A stretch of 20,000 bases of DNA from Conus ventricosus. Lineage: Eukaryota; Mollusca; Gastropoda; Neogastropoda; Conidae. The stretch is from positions 8,035,545 through 8,055,544 of the forward strand of contig CM031628.1 in assembly GCA_018398815.1 (NCBI GenBank), in the 5' to 3' direction. Positions 17,385-20,000 of the stretch are shown here, piece by piece. The stretch's first letter is position 1. Every line of letters begins with the position of its first letter. The notes beneath the pieces were generated by a model. That model was given only the letters and a program-made list of their open reading frames with translations, did no database searches and was not told the DNA's origin. The translations under genes and the position numbers were made by a program.

Positions 17385-20000
17385 GCGCACTGTCACCGCA
17401 TTCCTTCTGTCACTCATTCCGTCTGTCACTCATTCCTTCTGTCACTCATTCCCTCTGTCACTCATCCCTCTGTCACTCATTCCTTCTGTCACTCATCCCT
17501 TCTGTCACTCATTCCCTCTGTCCCTCATTCCCTCTGTCACTCATTCCTTCTGTCACTCATTCCTTCTGTCCTCATTCCTTCTGTCACTCATTCCTTCTGT
17601 CACTCATTCCTTCTGTCACTCATTCCCTCTGTCACTCATCCCTTCTGTCACTCATTCCCTCTGTCACTCATTCCCTCTGTCACTCATTCCTTCTGTCCCC
17701 GCATTCCTTCTGTCACTCATTACTTCTGTCACCCATTCCCTATGTCACTCATTCCTTCTGTCACTCATTCCCTCTGTCCCTCATTCCTCCTGTCCCTCAT
17801 TCCCTATGTCATTCATTCCCTCTGTCCCTCATTCCTTCTGTCACTCATTCCCTCTGTCCCTCATTCCTTCTGTCACTCATTCCCTCTGTCCCTCATTCCC
17901 TCTGTCACTCATTTCTTCTGTCCCTCATTCCCTATGTCATTCATTCCCTCTGTCCCTCATTCCTTCTGTCCCTCATTCCCTCTGTCCCTCATTCCTTCTG
18001 ACCCTCATTCCCTATGTCACTCATTCCTTGTCACTTATTCCCTCTGTCCCTCATTCCCTCTGTCCCTCATTCCGTCTGTCACTCATTCCTTCTGTCACTC
18101 ATTCCTTCTGTCACTCATTCCCTCTGTCCCTCATTGCCTCTGTCCCTCATTCCTTCTGTCACTCAGTCCTTCTGTCACTCAGTCCTTCTGTCACTCATTC
18201 CCTCTGTCACTCATTCCCTCTGTCCCTCATTCCTTCTGTCACTCATTCCTTCAGTCACCCATTCCCCTGTCCCTCATTCCCTCTGTCCCTCATTCCTTCT
18301 TCCCTCATTCCTTCAGTCACTCATTCCCTCTGTCACTCATTTCTTCTGTCACTCATTCCCTCAGTCACTCATTCCTTCTGTCCCTCATTCTTTCTGTCAC
18401 TCATTCCTTCTGTCACTTATTCCCTCTGTCCCTCATTCCCTCTGTCACTCATTCCCTCAGTCACTCATTCCTTCTGTCTCTCATTCCTTCTGTCACTCAT
18501 TCCTTCTGTCACTCATTCCCTCAGTCACTCATTCCTTCTGTCCCTCATTCCGTCTGTCCCTCAATCCTTCGGTCACTCATTCCCTCTGTCCCTCATTCCC
18601 TCTGTTTCTCATTCCCTCTGTCACTCATTCCCTCTGTCCCTCATTCCCTCTGTCCCTCATTCCTTCTGTCACTCATTCCCTCTGTCACTCATTCCCTCTG
18701 TCACTCATTCCCTATGTCACTCATTCCTTCTGTCCCTCATTCCCTCTGTCGCTCATTCCTTCTGTCCCTCATTCCCTATGTCCCTCATTCCTTCTGTCAC
18801 TCATTCCTTCAGTCACTCATTCCCTCTGTCCCTCATTGCCTCTGTCCCTCATTCCTTCTGTCACTCAGTCCTTCTGTCACTCAGTCCTTCTGTCACTCAT
18901 TCCCTCTGTCAATCATTCCCTCTGTCCCTCATTCCTTCTGTCACTCATTCCTTCAGTCACCCATCCCCTCTGTCCCTCATTCCCTCTGTCCCTCATTCCT
19001 TCTGTCCCTCATTCCTTCAGTCACTCATTCCCTCTGTCACTCATTTCTTCTGTCCCTCATTCCTTCTGTTACTCATTCCCTCTGTCACTCATTTCTTCTG
19101 TTACTCATTCCCTCAGTCACTCATTCCTTCTGTCCCTCATTCCATCTGTCCCTCATTCCTTCTGTCACTTATTCCCTCTGTCCCTCATTCCCTCTGTCAC
19201 TCATTCCCTCAGTCACTCATTCCTTCTGTCCCTCATTCCTTCTGTCACTCATTCCTTCTGTCACTCATTCCTTCTGTCACTCATTCCCTCAGTCACTCAT
19301 TCCTTCTGTCCCTCAATCCTTCTGTCACTCATGTCCCTCTGTCCCTCATTCCCTCTGTCACTCATTCCTTCTGTCACTCATTCCATCTGTCACTCATTCC
19401 GTCTGTCACTCATTCCTTCTGTCACTCATTCCTTCTGTCACTCATTCCCTCTGTCCCTCATTGCCTCTGTCCCTCATTCCTTCTGTCACTCAGTCCTTCT
19501 GTCACTCAGTCCTTCTGTCACTCATCCCTCTGTCACTCATTCCCTCTGTCCCTCATTCCTTCTGTCACTCATTCCTTCAGTCACCCATTCCCCCTGTCCC
19601 TCATTCCCTCTGTCCCTCATTCCTTCTGTCCCTCATTCCTTCTGTCACTCATTCCCTCTGTCACTCATTTCTTCTGTCCCTCATTCCTTCTGTCACTCAT
19701 TCCCTCTGTCACTCATTTCTTCTGTCACTCATTCCCTCAGTCACTCATTCCATCTGTCCCTCATTCCTTCTGTCACTCATTCCTTCTGTCACTTATTCCC
19801 TCTGTCCCTCATTCCTCTGTCCCTCAATCCTTCTGTCACTCATTCCCTCTGTCCCTCATTCCCTCTGTCTCTCATTCCCTCTGTCACTCATTCCTTCTGT
19901 TACTCATTCCCTCTGTCCCTCATTCCTTCTGTCACTCATTCCCTCTGTCCCTCATTCCTTCTTTACCTCATTCCCTCTGTCCCTCATTCCTTCTGTCACT
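17385..20000. repeat. 16-bp pyrimidine-rich minisatellite with higher-order structure
   Basis: The unit is CTCATTCCTTCTGTCA with frequent variants CCCTC for CTTCT, CCCTC for CACTC and CAGTCC for CATTCC. About 160 units run from roughly 17385 to the end of the window, so the array is truncated here. Some units have lost one or more bases (for example near 17465, 17572 and 18028). The 226-codon frame at 17321-18001 is a read-through: the unit has no stop in the three forward frames. A marker block beginning TCATTGCC recurs at 18131, 18833 and 19458. Confidence 0.96.

Noticed and set aside
17321..18001. 226-codon serine/histidine/proline repeat protein
   Set aside because: The 16-bp unit lacks stops in all three forward frames, so any start gives a long frame. 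The frame ends at the first stop made by a unit variant, and indels of one base occur freely.

Overview
This looks like a eukaryotic nuclear genome fragment, most likely from a marine mollusc or another lophotrochozoan. The clues are GT-AG splice sites, decayed Penelope-like and LINE retrotransposon pieces, a retrotransposon tail ending in (ATTAC)n, and an extreme load of simple repeats. The species is an inference; no marker gene settles it. No rRNA, tRNA, CRISPR, operon or intact transposon was seen. Well over half of the window is micro-, mini- or satellite DNA, and nearly all long open frames are read-through of repeats.

Layout. 1-2280: giant degenerate (TATG)n array with a CG-richer block recurring about every 425-477 bp. 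2281-3430: mostly unassigned sequence, then G-rich sequence, then CA and TA runs. 3435-4790: a decayed Penelope-like element, 5'-truncated, with recognisable reverse transcriptase and GIY-YIG endonuclease remnants and a hammerhead-like hairpin near its 3' end. 4885-6265: about 2.2 tandem copies of an unknown ~635-bp unit, each full copy holding a 24-25 base G run. 6296-11000: GA/CT arrays alternating with unassigned DNA. 11296-11897: 3' end of a LINE resembling the L2/CR1-type group, ending in a stem-loop and (ATTAC)n.

11941-12285 is the one well supported coding segment: a 345-nt internal exon, phase 1 at both ends, encoding a probable secreted or cell-surface Ig-like domain. Its 3' splice site lies only about 43 bp past the LINE tail. 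A possible 9-11 nt microexon with a perfect GTAAGT donor follows at 13083-13093. No other exon of this gene was found, so 13094-20000 is probably intron or flank.

13809-14424: sixteen copies of a 39-bp minisatellite. 14540-15120 and 16085-17370: a degenerate ~66-bp satellite, split by a ~960-bp block containing TA and TG microsatellites. A 53-bp deletion variant with a perfect 14-bp palindrome has recently expanded inside it (16141-16590). 17385-20000: a 16-bp pyrimidine-rich minisatellite of roughly 160 units, with higher-order structure, running off the window end.

The genes do not form a pathway. The picture is one exon of a surface or secreted protein gene in repeat-saturated, retrotransposon-littered DNA. 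No clearly new functional system was found. The best leads are the nested palindromic satellite, the Ig-like exon with its LINE-abutting acceptor, the candidate microexon, and the higher-order organisation of three tandem arrays.
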